DNA of 64,000 nt, from the NCBI RefSeq assembly GCF_020497125.1, contig NC_059080.1:68492618-68556617 (forward strand), in the 5' to 3' direction. The notes beneath the pieces were generated by a model. That model was not told the origin of the DNA and ran no database searches. It saw only the letters and a program-made list of their open reading frames with translations. Every line of letters starts with the position of its first letter. The stretch's first letter is position 1. Below are positions 48,709-59,154 of this stretch, one piece after another. The translations under genes and the position numbers were made by a program. The DNA is from Mauremys mutica. Taxonomy: Eukaryota > Chordata > Testudines > Geoemydidae.

Positions 48709-49629
48709 CTGATGAAGCAAAATACACATTTAGGCACAATATTATAGCATTCTATGTATTAGCATTCCTAGAGCTTATTGACTGCCAAATCTATTCAGCG
48801 TATGCACTCTTGTGGCAGACAGTAAAGTACAAAATAGAAATACTGAATATTAATTGATATCACAACTTTGGCATTAGTGAAATCATATTCTTCTCTGCAT
48901 GAACAAAGACTAAGTATAAATAAATTTGTTTAAACACTTTTTGTTATAGAATACTTACTTCATGAAACAACTTTTAATAAGACATTCTCTGCCCCAAAAA
49001 CATCTTACAGTATCTGACAGACCAAAAACAAAGACAACGGAAGACACAGCACAATGATTTATGTTAAGGGGGAGTCAGATAAATCAACTGCTCAAGAGAC
49101 CATGGTAGAAAACATTCATAAAAGTGGATCTCCTGCAGCGCCCAATGCCTCCCATGGACCATCTCCATGTCCCCTGGCCCATATCACCCTCATTATGCCC
49201 GCACACCCTGCTGATCTCTTGCCCTCATGCGGTGTTTCCTGTTGGTTGATATGAGCTAAAAAGAGTCAGGTCATTTTTGATAATTTAAAACAAAACAAAC
49301 CCCCCGCCCCCTCCCCCCATTTTAAAATTCTTTTTCTAATTTTTCCCCAAAACTTTCTAGATATCTCCCTTGGGAAGAGATGTGGCATGTGAAACATCAG
49401 GATTGACTTCTCTTTGGGGTCGGGCATATTATGGGACATTAACTCCCTATAATAGCCTGGGCACTATTTTACTGTCATATCCACCTCATGCTGGATGTGT
49501 GGACATGGTACAACCAAGGCAGAGGGAAAGGTTGAGTAAGAGCAGCTACAGAGATTTACACACCTGACTCTGTGACAAACAGCTAAAGGGCAAAAATTAT
49601 CACAACTTAAGGAAGAAAAGGAAACTTAC
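48709..49629 (-). other. AP1S3 intron 3
   Basis: Begins GTAAGT and ends CAG on the minus strand. It contains only unrecognised sequence, with a short C-rich run near 49305. Confidence 0.8.
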
Positions 49630-49738
49630 ATTTCCAAAATACCTGTCCAGTAGTTCTACATAACGATGAACAACCTCTAGTGTCAGCAGCTCATTATCCT
49701 GGTCTTCTATTGCACAGCAAAAATATAAACTAGCATAC
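49630..49738 (-). CDS. AP1S3: AP1S3 exon 3 (residues 61-97)
   Basis: The exon follows a T-rich tract ending TTTTTTTAG. Its first base completes the Arg codon, then it encodes [18 protein letters not shown] through [25 protein letters not shown] across the exon 2-3 junction matches the clathrin-adaptor small-chain signature. The donor is GTAAGT. The length is 109 bp (1 plus 36 codons). Confidence 0.97.
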
Positions 49739-49846
49739 CTAAAAAAATAAAAATGGGTGAGTGCTTGGTAAAACCTGAAATAATAACTCAATCACAGAGA
49801 TAATTTGGTTCATATCCCTGCCTATGCAAGTCTGTTCTCTACAGTA

Positions 49847-50146
49847 GGGCTACGTCTACACTAGCACTTACTGTGGTATAATTTACATTGCTCAGGGGGT
49901 GTAAAAAAGCCATCCCCCCTTAGCATCATAAAGTACACTGACCTAAGCACCAGTGTAAACAGCACTAGGTCAGCGTGAGAGCTTCTCCTGCCGACATAGC
50001 TACCGCTGCTCGTGGGGCTGGAGTAGGTAAGCTGACGGGAGAGTTCTCTCCCACTGGCTTAGAGCAGTTACCACAGAGAGCTTATAGCGGCGCAGCTGCA
50101 CCACCCGAACTCCACTGCTGTGAACTCTCTAGTGTAGCTGTAGCTT
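49847..50146. mobile_element. Harbinger-like MITE in AP1S3 intron 2
   Basis: The left end GGGCTACGTCTACACTAGC and the reverse-complemented right end AGCTACAGCTACACTAGAG are inverted repeats of the Harbinger type. The interior has CTTCTCCTGCCGACATAGC and its inverted partner GGGAGAGTTCTCTCCCA. Flanking trinucleotides are not identical, so the edges are approximate. The left end closely matches the left end of the 26-kb element (GTACGTCTACACTA), suggesting related mobilisation. Confidence 0.75.
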
Positions 50147-50620
50147 AACAGCTAAATTGATTTTCCTCTCTCAGCACCTTTATTTTAAAAGGAATATATT
50201 AACAACAGTAAATAATTATTCTTTTTGTAAAAAAGCTGAGTAGATTTGTTGAATATCTCCTCAGTGTTTAAGCTTCAGGACTACATTTAAAAATAACAAC
50301 TGGTAAGGGACAAAAATTTCCCCAAATGCTGCAGTAGCCTCTACTGTAGGTGTATTGGTTTAGATTGTAGAATAATTTGGTGCTTTAAAAAAATATATAT
50401 ATGCATAGAAAGAACAAACATTTGGGCCACTATTCAGGCTACCAAATGATTAATAAGGTAATCTGTGCATATTTCAAGAAACAGATTACATGTAACTACT
50501 CATGCTGATCAATTCTTTCTACTGATTGGTAGCAGAGTTTTATATTTAGTTAATCTAGTTTCATGAATGGGAAGGAGGAATATCCACTTGAGCATTCTTC
50601 TCAGGATAGTGGCTGGAGCA

Positions 50621-50720
50621 CCATTTCAGCAAAGCATCTAAAGCTGTGTCAGTCTATCCTTTTTCAACAAAGCGCTTAAAAAATGCTTTATTTTAGTGTT
50701 TTGCTGAATAAGGGTGGACT
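50621..50720. repeat. Old palindromic repeat
   Basis: CCATTTCAGCAAAGCATCTAA on the left faces TTTAGTGTTTTGCTGAATAA on the right as imperfect inverted arms. It is of the same type as 41268-41400. Confidence 0.5.
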
Positions 50721-51250
50721 TCTGTTTTAGGGCCTTCATTTCTCTCCTGTAACTATAAAGGCAGGGATAGCCTGTTATCACTCAGGCTCATATACCTGGG
50801 GAAGATACAAGTTCCAGAATGGTAAATATTTCAAAGATATGATTTGGCAGAAGGCTCCTTGATACAGTGTGTGTAACCTTGCAATACACTGACAAAGCAC
50901 AACATGCTTTTCTGCATGATACCTTTAAATTAGCAAGATTAGCTAGGCGTAGCATCTTCTATAGTTTAAACTGTCAATCAATTCTTACTCCCATTTTTCT
51001 TCAGTGGTAAGCAATACCAGTATTTTTCTAATGGCAATTCACTGTGTCAATGTATGGAATGGGGAAAAGCAAGCTGATTTTGTTTAGAATCAACCTGCAT
51101 TGTTCCTACTTTCAGGCTCTTACATACAGCATTTTCAAACCCTCATGACACCCATTGTTCCTCATGTGCTTCATCCTAGTAGCATTTACAAGATTAAGGT
51201 GTCTCTCTCTTATATATATATATCTTTATTCTTATAAAAACTACTCACAC

Positions 51251-51429
51251 CTTTTGTAAACTAGCTTTAGGTCTTTCCAGTCGACAAAACTGCTCATCTT
51301 TTGACTGCGAGCCAGAATAATCTGAACAATTTCCCGTGTGATCTTTTTCCTTTCTTTGTCAGGTAACGTTATGTACCACTTCTGAAGTCTTAATTTCCCT
51401 TGTCGGCTGAACAGCAGTATAAAGCGTAT
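51251..51429 (-). CDS. AP1S3: AP1S3 exon 2 (residues 2-61)
   Basis: Translation begins in phase after TTTACTCTAG with [19 protein letters not shown], continuing through [17 protein letters not shown] to [13 protein letters not shown] and the first two bases of an Arg codon. The donor is GTGTGAGT. This is the beta-sheet half of the longin-like fold of adaptor sigma chains. The 179-bp length (59 codons plus 2 bases) and the split Arg codon match the next exon. The start codon must come from a separate upstream exon. Confidence 0.97.
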
Positions 51430-52674
51430 CTAGAGTAAACAAAGCAACATGATAATACCAGGTCACATGCAATTGTTTTTCCAGAAAGCAGCAATTCAAC
51501 TGCCATTCTTTACTTTATTACAAAGGAACATGGCAACTCACAAAGAATAATTCACCCATGTGCAGAGGGCCAACATAATGCCTAAGGCACCTAAGCTCTC
51601 AAGAATTTCATTATTACCATACACATCTAATGTCAGCCCTAGTAAAACACATTCCTCACCTAAGCATATGAAAGAAACGAAGAGGCAATCAAATGCATGA
51701 TTTTTATTTTATTCAGAGATTTTAAGGGCTAATCTAAATATCTCTGAGAGTTTTGTGAATTATATAATGAAAGATACCTGGATATATATTAGAATATTTC
51801 AGATGTGCCAAGGCACTAATACAGTCCCACCCCTCTCCTAATTAGAGGGAAGGAGTGTTCTGATAATTGAGCCTACAAATTTACCCTAATTCTGAGCTCA
51901 ACTGTAAAAAGTACGGTATGTAAAAATTCATAAGATGTCACAATAACCTTTAATAACAAATGTTGATGGGAAAAGATATGAAAGGGTGACAGAGTAAAAT
52001 TAATGTAAACAAAAAGGCTCACCGATACAACTCAAGGACTGAGTTATGATCATGCTTGGCAGACAAGAAAATGTGGGTCCAGAAATTAATGAACTAAAAT
52101 TGGGGTGTCAAATATTAGCCCTAATTGGTGGACAAAATAATGAGGGACTGTGCTATTCCAACCATTCTTCTCTGTTTGGGTGCTTAAAGAAAGAGACTTC
52201 AGAGACGGGAGAAAGATGGAAGAACAGATGGAGACTATCGGCGTGAACTTCACCATCATGGCTGCCACCCCCAGCATTTCCTGGAACCCCAGGCCTTTGT
52301 CATCCAGGACACATTCCTCAATCTAAGGTCATCCCCAGCCATATTTCAAGTCCCTGCCCCAAAGCATGCTGATGGCAGTGTTGTTCAAAGAAAAGGTTGC
52401 CAGATTTATTTTATTTTTAACCTAGGCAAAACAACCTATTTTCCCCTAACCTTATTCTCAGAAACAGCTGAATTGGTTTTGGCTAAAATTTACCAAAAAA
52501 CCCAGAGCCTGAGGCAGGCATACTACATAGATAATTTCAGCCCAAATGGTTAAAATTTGACAAAGTTATAAACAACTGAAAATAGGGTCTCCTAATGGGA
52601 AGTCTTGGGTAACCTTAACAACAGGTGGCACTACCAGCTCCACCCATAATGTGCGCACGCACACACAATTCTGC
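51430..52674. other. Presumed AP1S3 intron 1, left part
   Basis: No exon candidate or clear repeat was recognised. Confidence 0.5.
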
Positions 52675-52747
52675 CACCCTTACTCATGTTATGTAAGTCT
52701 CATTGATTTCAATGGGATTACTTATGAGTTTTACTCATTGTAAGGGA
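52675..52747. repeat. Short palindromic repeat
   Basis: CACCCTTACTCATGTTATGT and the reverse-complemented right end CCCTTACAATGAGTAAAACT form imperfect arms around GATTTCAATGGGATTAC. It is the same type as 8251-8355. Confidence 0.5.
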
Positions 52748-52870
52748 GCGCAGCAGTCAGATCTAAACTAGGGTTGTTGATTTAACTCACGCTATTAACT
52801 CAAAAAAATTAATCACGATTAAAAAAATTAATTGCGATTAATCACTGTTAAACAACAGACTACCAATTAT

Positions 52871-54252
52871 TCTACAGACGAGTCAGCCTCACCTCAGTCC
52901 CCAGAAAAATAATGGAGCAGATCCTCAAGGAATCAATTCTGAAGCACTCATGGGGAGGAAAGTGATCAGGAACATTCAGCATGGATTCACCATGGGCAAG
53001 TCATGCCTGACTAACATAATTGTCTTCTACGATGAGATAACTGGCTCTCTGGATGAAGGGAAAGCAGTGGATGAGGGGAAAGTAGTGGACGTGTTATTCC
53101 TTGACTTTAGCAAAGCTTTTTATATGGTCTCCCACAGTATTCTTGCCAGCAAGTTAAAGAAGTATGGGCTGGATGAATGGACTATAAGGTGGATGGAAGG
53201 CTGGCTAGATCATCAGGCTCAGTGGGTAGTGATCAATGGCTTCATGTCTAATTGGCAGCCGGTATCAAGCGGAGTACCCCAAGGGTTGGCCCTGGGGTAG
53301 GTTTTGTTCAAAATCTTCATTAATGATCTGGAGGATGGCATGTATTGCACCATCAGCGAGTTTGCAGATAACATTAAACTGGGAGGCGTGGTAGATATGC
53401 TGGAAGGTAGGGATAGGATACAGAAGGACCTAGACAAATTAGAGGATTGAGCCAAAAGAAATCTGATGAGGTTCAACAAGGACAAGTGCAGAGTCCTGCA
53501 CTTAGGACGGAAGAATCCCATACACTGCTACAGACTAGGGACCGAGCAGCTAGGCAGCAGTTCTGCAGAAAAGGACCTAGAGGTTACAATGGACGAGAAG
53601 CTGGATATGAGTCAACAGTGTGCCCTTGTTGCAAGGAAGGCTAACTGCATTTTGGGCTGTATAAGTAGGAGCATTGCCAGCAGATCGAGGGCCGTGATCA
53701 TTCCCCTCTATTCGGCATTGGTGAGGCCTCAGCTGGAGTACTGTGTCGAGTTTTGGGCCACACACTGCAAGAAGGATGTGGAAAAACTGGAAAGAGTCCA
53801 GTGAAGGGCAACAAAAATGATTAGGAGCACATGACTTATGAGGAGAGGCTGAGTGAACTGAAATTATTTAGTCAGCAGAAGAGAAGAATGGGGGGTGGGG
53901 GGATTTGATAGACGCTTTCAACTACCTGAAAGGAGGTCCCAAAGAGAATGGATCTAGACTGTTCTCAGTGGTACCAGATGACAGAATGAGGAGTAACGGC
54001 CTCAAGTTGAAGTGGGGGAGGTTTAGGTTGGATATTAGGAAAAACTTTTTCACTAGGAGGGAGGTAAAGCGCCGGAATGGGTTACCTAAGGAGGTGGCGG
54101 AATCTCCTTCCATAAGAGGTTTTTAAGGTCAGGCTTGACAAAGCCCTGGCTGGGATGATTTAGTTGGGGATTGGTCCTACTTCAAGCAGGGGGTTGGACT
54201 AGATGACCTCCTGAGGTCCCTTCCAACCCTGATATTCTATGATTCTATGAAT
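52871..54252 (+). mobile_element. CR1 LINE, 5'-truncated, relatively young
   Basis: The 3' end reads GACCTCCTGAGGTCCCTTCC, then AACCCTGATATTCTATG followed by a second TTCTATGA, the diagnostic CR1 end. The segment 52950-53430 encodes the reverse-transcriptase domain with VVDVLFLDFSKAF, WQPVSSGVPQG and FAD followed by N in place of the second catalytic Asp. The downstream part (53466-53804) encodes [10 protein letters not shown] and [12 protein letters not shown]. Stops, for example TAG after LALG near 53298, and frame changes make it non-functional. It is inserted in the left arm of the hAT element. The 5' edge is set where hAT similarity stops. Confidence 0.93.
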
Positions 54253-54538
54253 TGAAATTTATTAAATATTTTGGATGTTTTTCTACATTTTCAAATATAT
54301 TGATTTCTATTATAACACAGAATACAAGGTGTACAGTGCTCACTTTATATTATTTTATTACAAATATTTGCACTGTAAAAATGATAAAATAGTATTTTTC
54401 AATTCACTTCATACAAATAGTGTAGTGCAATCTCTTTATCCTGAAAGTGTAACTTACAAATGTAGATTTTCTGTGTTACATAACTGCACTCAAAAACAAA
54501 AACAATTAAAACTTTAGAGCCTACAAATCCACTCAGTC

Positions 54539-54757
54539 CTACTTGTTGCTCAGCCAATTGATAAAACAAACAAGTTTGTTTACATTTACAGGAGTTACTG
54601 CCGACTGCTTCTTATTTACAACGTCACCTGAAAGTGAGAACTGGCATTCACATGAGACTTTTGTATCCGGCATTGCAAGGTATTTACATGCCAGATATGC
54701 TAAACATTCACATGCCCTTTCATGTTTCGACCACCATTCCAGAGGACATGCTTCCAT
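54539..54757 (-). pseudogene. hAT transposase C-terminal dimerisation segment, inverted copy
   Basis: A minus-strand frame reads PLEWWSKHE, LACKYLAMPDTKV, FSLSGDVVNKKQ and VNKLVCFINWL. This is the hAT C-terminal dimerisation domain, where family members have a W-x-x-H and a FSxxGxxxxxxR pattern. It is the inverted counterpart of the plus-strand copy at 56055-56270. It lacks all upstream transposase domains. Confidence 0.8.
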
Positions 54758-54802
54758 GCTGATGACGCTTGTTAAGAAAAAATGTGTTAATTAATTAAAC
54801 TG

Positions 54803-56270
54803 GTGACTGAACTTCTTGGGGGAGAACTGTATGTCTCCTATTCTGTTTTACCTGCATTCTGCCATATATTTCATGCTATAGTAGTCTCGGATTATGACCC
54901 AGCACATGTTCGTTTTAAGAACACTTTCACAACAGATTTGACAAAACGCAAAGAAGGTACCAATGTGAGATTTCTAAGGGTTTGGCTACACTTGCAGCTG
55001 TACAGCGCTGGGAGTTAAAGCTGTCTTCATACAGCTGTGTAGGGAAAGCGCTGCAGTGTGGCCACACTGACAGCTACCAGCGCTGCAGTGTGGCCACATT
55101 TGCAGCAGTGTTGGGAGTGGTGCATTATGGGCAGCTATCCTAGCGTTCAAGTGGCTGCAACGTGCTTTTCAAAAGAGGAGGGTGGGGTGGAGTGTGACAG
55201 GGAGCGAGAGGGAGACAGAGAGAGTGGATTTTTGGAGCTGACACTGTGTCAGCTCCCTGCCTTGCAAGTTCCGACCCCTTCCGCCACCCCTCTCTCATTC
55301 ACTAAATGCAAATAGCCCTCTTTGTTTTTTTCCTCACAGACCAGATAAGCAGCTGCTCTGAAACAGATCCCGCCCCCCGCATGCCGTTTCTCTCCTCAAG
55401 CAAACATTCCAAAGGGATCCCTCTGCCTGCCTCTGCTCGAGCAAACAGTAGCTGTGTTTGTTTTTTAGATAAGCAGCTTCGGGAGCCCCGAGTTCACAAC
55501 AAAACAAAGAGGCATCACAACAAAACAAAAAGAGTGTTATCTTTACTTAAAAAGCATTATGGGAAGGTTCCAGAGGTCAGTTACAGTGTAGTAAGATTAA
55601 TCACTGTTTACACTGGCACTCCAGCGCTGCAGCACCAGCTCTGTTCTCTTTATTCCTCTTGTCGAGGTGGAGTACAACCAGCGCTGTAGCTAGGGAGATA
55701 CAGCGCTGTATGTGCCTTGCCAGTGTGGACGGAGAGTAAGTTACAGCGCTGTAAAGCCACCACCAGCGCTGTAACTCTCAAGTGTAGCCAAGCCATAAGG
55801 ATAGCTACAGCACTCGACCCAAGGTTTAAGACTCTGAAGTGCCTTGCAAAATCTGAGACAGACGAGGTGTGGAGCATGCTTTCAAATGTCTTAAAAGAGC
55901 AACACTCCGATGAGGAAACTACAGAACCCGAACCACCAAAAAAGAAAATCAACCTTCCACTGGTGGCATCTGACTCATATGATTAAAATGAACATGCGTC
56001 GGTCTGCACTGCTTTGGATAGTTATCAAGCAGAACCCTTCATCAGCATGGACGCATGTCCTCTGGAATGGTAGTTGAAGCACGAAGGGACATATGAATCT
56101 TTAGAGCATCTGGCACGTAAATATCTTGCGATGCCAGCTACAACAGTGCCATGCGAATAGTGTTCTCACTTTCAAGTGACACTATAAACAAGATGTGGGC
56201 AGCATTATCTCCTGCAAATTGTAACCAAACATGTTTGTCTGAGCGATTGGCTGAAGTAGGACTGAGTGGA
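54803..56270 (+). pseudogene. hAT transposase C-terminal half, split by a MITE
   Basis: The plus-strand frame 54803-54977 (LPAFCHIFHAI, NTFTTDLTKRKEG) resumes at 55798 with RIATALDPRFKTLKCL, then an acidic linker EPEPPKKKINLPLV, then PLEWW and ARKYLAMPATTVPCE near 56055-56160. LDPRFK is a hAT landmark. The reading frame continues exactly when the MITE at 54978-55795 and one TAA copy are removed, so the MITE landed in a coding region. A TAA stop lies at 55984 and a TAG near 56158. The BED finger and the first half of the catalytic domain are absent. Confidence 0.85.
54978..55795. mobile_element. Harbinger MITE nested in the hAT transposase
   Basis: The 3-bp TSD TAA occurs at 54975-54977 and 55796-55798. 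The ends are GGGTTTGGCTACACTTG and, reverse-complemented, TGGCTTGGCTACACTTG, nearly the same as those of the 21.5-kb Harbinger element (GGGCTTGGCTACACTTG). Subterminal DNA is rich in CAGCGCTG palindromes, repeated at least six times, which may be binding sites. No transposase is encoded, so mobilisation in trans by that subfamily is inferred. Confidence 0.93.
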
Positions 56271-56613
56271 CTTGTAGGTTCTAAAGTTTTCAATTGTTTT
56301 ATTTTTGAATGCAGGTTTTTTTGTATATAATTCTACATTTGTAAGTTCAACCTTCATTATAAAGAGATTGCACTACAGTACTTGTATTAGGTGAACTGAA
56401 AAATACTATTTCTTTTGTTTTTTTACAGTGCAAATATTTGTAATAAAAAATAAATATCAAGTGAGCACTGTACACTATGTATTCTGTGTTGTAAATGAAA
56501 TCAATACATTTGAAAATTTAGAAAATATCCTAAAATATTTAAATAAATGGTATTCTATTATTGTTTAATTGCGCAATTAATCTTTTTAATTGCTCAACAG
56601 CCCTAATCTAAAC

Positions 56614-57894
56614 TATTAGTTTTTAAAAAAGACCACCAAGCACATATGCAAAAACTGGACTATGACACCTTGGCTCAAATTAAGAACCATCATTTTCCCC
56701 CCTTGATAAAGCTTCATTTCCATGTAAAAAAGAAATTGGCCAGAACCAAATTCCTGGATCCAAACACCATTGAACTCTGTGGTTGTTCAAAATCCGGCCC
56801 TATTGCTGAATTCCATTAACTGTCTCATCTTTACTGAGAGTCAAACGGGTCCAGATTTGCTGGGACAGAACTCAGTAGCTGGAGGGAGAAGGCAGCTTTG
56901 CACCACCTCTGCATTCCCCCGACAATCGGCCAAGCCAGCAACCAACCTGGCCCTTGCACGGGTCAAGAGCACTTTTGGCCCATCTGCCCACAGCCCCAAG
57001 AGGCTATTCTGTCAGCTGAAGATTGATGAGGCAGAACAGTGCACAGCCCCTTGCTTTTTCCCCTCACAAGAATCCCCCACATGCCGTGGGCTAGGAAGGG
57101 AGTTGTGCAAGAGCTACTATGGTGGTTTTGCACTACTTGGGGATTCCTTCCATACAGGGAGAATCATGAAGAGGCTGAATTTGCTGGGTTTCTGACTCCT
57201 TTATACTGCAGGAGTGGATGCAAGAAGCAGGCTCTAGACAGGGACATCTCAGATATGAAATGCTCAGACTCCAGATCTAAATGCTGGGCCACGCCCTCTG
57301 CTGGTGTAAATCGGTGGAGCTCCACTAAAGTCAATGGGGCTACTCTGACATCAGCTGAAGATCCAATAGGATGTGGCATGGACCCATGTCTCATATATGG
57401 ACAATTTAAAACACATTAAAGGATTAAAGTTCAGGCTGCAGTTAAGATTCAGGATTAGAATTAAGGATTCTGCAAAGAAAGCCTTGCACTACAGTAAAAC
57501 AGAAGTGCACCAGTGAAGCTTCTGAAAAAAATCCACCCTGCTTCTAATCTCTCTGCAGCTGGGTTTTTAAACAAAATAGTCATTCATAATTCAGAACTAC
57601 TTGGTGGCTAATAAAAGCCCACATTTATATATTACACATTTTGACATAATGAGGTTATAATAGTTCTAAAGGCCACCTCCACAGAGATTCAGACACAGTG
57701 CTTACTGTACATAGAGTTGTCTGCTGACCCGAGGGTTGGCTGGGCTAAGGGTTATTTTGCTATCTGCACAGCAAGTTACCTCTGCAGCCTTTGTTAAGAT
57801 GATTGTATTTTCAAAAGCACAGTGTTAACTCTCAGATGAAGGCAACTGGTGCACTGGGTCAGCAAGTGAACAGCTTCAATAGAAGTAGTCCCAC
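56614..57894. other. Presumed intron 1 DNA of AP1S3
   Basis: No exon candidate. A diverged palindromic repeat lies at 57281-57364. Open frames of 126-141 codons (56770-57419) have no recognisable domain. Confidence 0.4.
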
Positions 57895-58035
57895 AACAAA
57901 AGAATTCCATAGCTTACTGGTTGGAGCCCTCCCCTCAGAAGTGGGAGACCCCTGTTTAAATGCTCCCCCCTCCCTTCAGGGAAACTGACCCTGATCCCAG
58001 GTGAGCAGTCTAACCATTGGGCTGAAAGTTATGAA
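57895..58035. repeat. tRNA-like palindromic SINE remnant
   Basis: The left half has a box A-like TAGCTTACTGG and a box B-like CTGTTTAAATGCTCC. The right half, reverse-complemented, starts CAGCCCAATGGTTAGACTGC and is a second tRNA-like head in the opposite orientation. It is an old dispersed repeat. It is not a tRNA gene, because no cloverleaf closes. Confidence 0.5.
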
Positions 58036-58193
58036 GTGGACACCAGGACCACCTCTTCCTCCCCCGACCCCCCAAGCCTGATTTTGAATGGGACCCGATC
58101 CAATAGATAGCTTCTGAGCATACCTACCAGAAGTGGCATCTCACACTACATTACTGAACAAGCAAATCAACATGGGAAATGTTCACTATAGAA

Positions 58194-58504
58194 CAGGAGT
58201 AGGCAACCTATGGCACAGGTGCCGAAGGCGGCATGCGAGCTGATTTTCAGTGGCACTCACACTGCCTAGGTCCTGGCCACCAGTCCGGGGGGGCTCTGCA
58301 TTTTAATTTAATTTTAAATAAAGCTTCTTCAACATTTTGAAACCTTATTTACTTTACATACAACAATAGTTTAGTAATATATTGTAGACTTCTAGAAAGA
58401 GACCTTCTAAAAAGGTTAAAATGTATTACTGGCACACGAAACCTTTAGTTAGAGTTAATAAATGAAGACTCGGCACACCACTTCTGAAAGGTTGCCGATC
58501 CCTG
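58194..58504. mobile_element. hAT MITE, 311 bp
   Basis: An exact 8-bp TSD CTATAGAA (58186-58193 and 58505-58512) flanks inverted ends CAGGAGTAGGCAACC and, reverse-complemented, CAGGGATCGGCAACC. Internally it is AT-rich, with GGCACACGAAACCTTTAGTT near the right side and GTGCCGAAGGCGGCATGCG near the left. It has no coding capacity. The TSD length and CAGGG-type ends place it in the hAT superfamily, but its termini differ from those of the larger hAT at 52769. Confidence 0.92.
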
Positions 58505-58825
58505 CTATAGAATTAACCAGTCTGTAACATCTCAAAATGTGAAGACTTGTTTATATCAGACGTGAAGTGTTAAACAACCCTTTAAATTACCCACGTTCAA
58601 TAACTGTATTTGAACTGCTTGCTAAAGCCCAGTGGACTAGTAAACCCACAAGACAGTTCACTCACTCATTTCACTCACCAAACAATTGGTAGGAAAAATG
58701 TTTGAAAGAAATGGAAGTGAACCTCTTTTGTCGGGTGCACTTACCCACTGATGTTTTCACAGGTCTGAGAGCTGTTTTCCTGCTGCATAGCCAGCAGCTT
58801 GAGCTCACATTTTGTTTTTGTGGTT
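58505..58825. other. Unique-looking DNA
   Basis: No gene or repeat was recognised. Confidence 0.5.
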
Positions 58826-59145
58826 GTGATGGGTTAGAGATCACAGAACCCCCCATGGGAGCTGCCACTGATGTGCCAAAACTATCTCCGTCCCTGCTTT
58901 CGAGACCCCAGCACCCTGTTTTGCTAAGCCAGACACTGCCGTCTGCTCCAACACAGACCCAGGGTCTGAATTTCTTGCCCCAAAGCTGCAGACTTAACTG
59001 AAAGCAGCTTACAGAAGTGTTCTTGTTTTTAACACTCAGATGCCCAACTCCCAGTGTGGTCTAAATCCCAAAGAAATCCGTTTTACCCTGTATAAAGCTT
59101 ATATCGGGTAAAATCATTAATTGTCCAAGCCTCTGGCAGTAAGTT
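58826..59145. repeat. Unclassified dispersed repeat segment
   Basis: It starts with GTGATGGGTTAGAGATCACAG and contains GACCCAGGGTCTGAATTTC and TTTTACCCTGTATAAAGCTT. I recall this as a dispersed turtle sequence but could not confirm it. It may belong, in inverted orientation, to the LTR-like unit that follows. Confidence 0.4.
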
Positions 59146-59154
59146 CAGAAGGAG

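Larger units (their letters stand above)
49739..51250 (-). other. AP1S3 intron 2
   Basis: Begins GTGTGAGT and ends TTTTAG on the minus strand. It contains a Harbinger-like MITE and an old palindromic repeat, listed separately, and a short TA run near 51212. Confidence 0.8.
47328..51429 (-). other. AP1S3 gene, exons 2-5 and introns
   Basis: AP1S3 encodes the sigma-1C small subunit of the heterotetrameric AP-1 adaptor, which sorts cargo into clathrin-coated vesicles at the trans-Golgi network and endosomes. It is encoded by exons at 51251-51429, 49630-49738, 48571-48708 and 47328-47363. All introns have AG acceptors and GT donors and phases match throughout. The product is 154 residues including the missing Met1, the usual family length. 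High similarity to AP1S3 rather than AP1S1 or AP1S2 is seen in [24 protein letters not shown] and [11 protein letters not shown]. The first exon, expected to carry little more than ATG, was not found and presumably lies beyond position 64000. Confidence 0.95.
52769..56605 (+). mobile_element. hAT transposon, foldback form, with two nested insertions
   Basis: An exact 8-bp target duplication ATCTAAAC (52761-52768 and 56606-56613) flanks inverted ends TAGGGTTGTTGA and TAGGGCTGTTGA, the hAT hallmark. The left arm (52769-52870 plus 54253-54775) is largely an inverted copy of the 3' end of the element (about 56030-56605). It includes the transposase C-terminus, so the element is a foldback. Inside are a CR1 (52871-54252) and a Harbinger MITE (54978-55795). 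The remaining transposase is only the C-terminal half. The order of events is hAT first, then the other two. Confidence 0.93.

Noticed and set aside
56770..57419. Two overlapping frames of 126 and 141 codons
   Set aside because: No domain in either. They overlap a palindromic repeat and lie in presumed intron 1.
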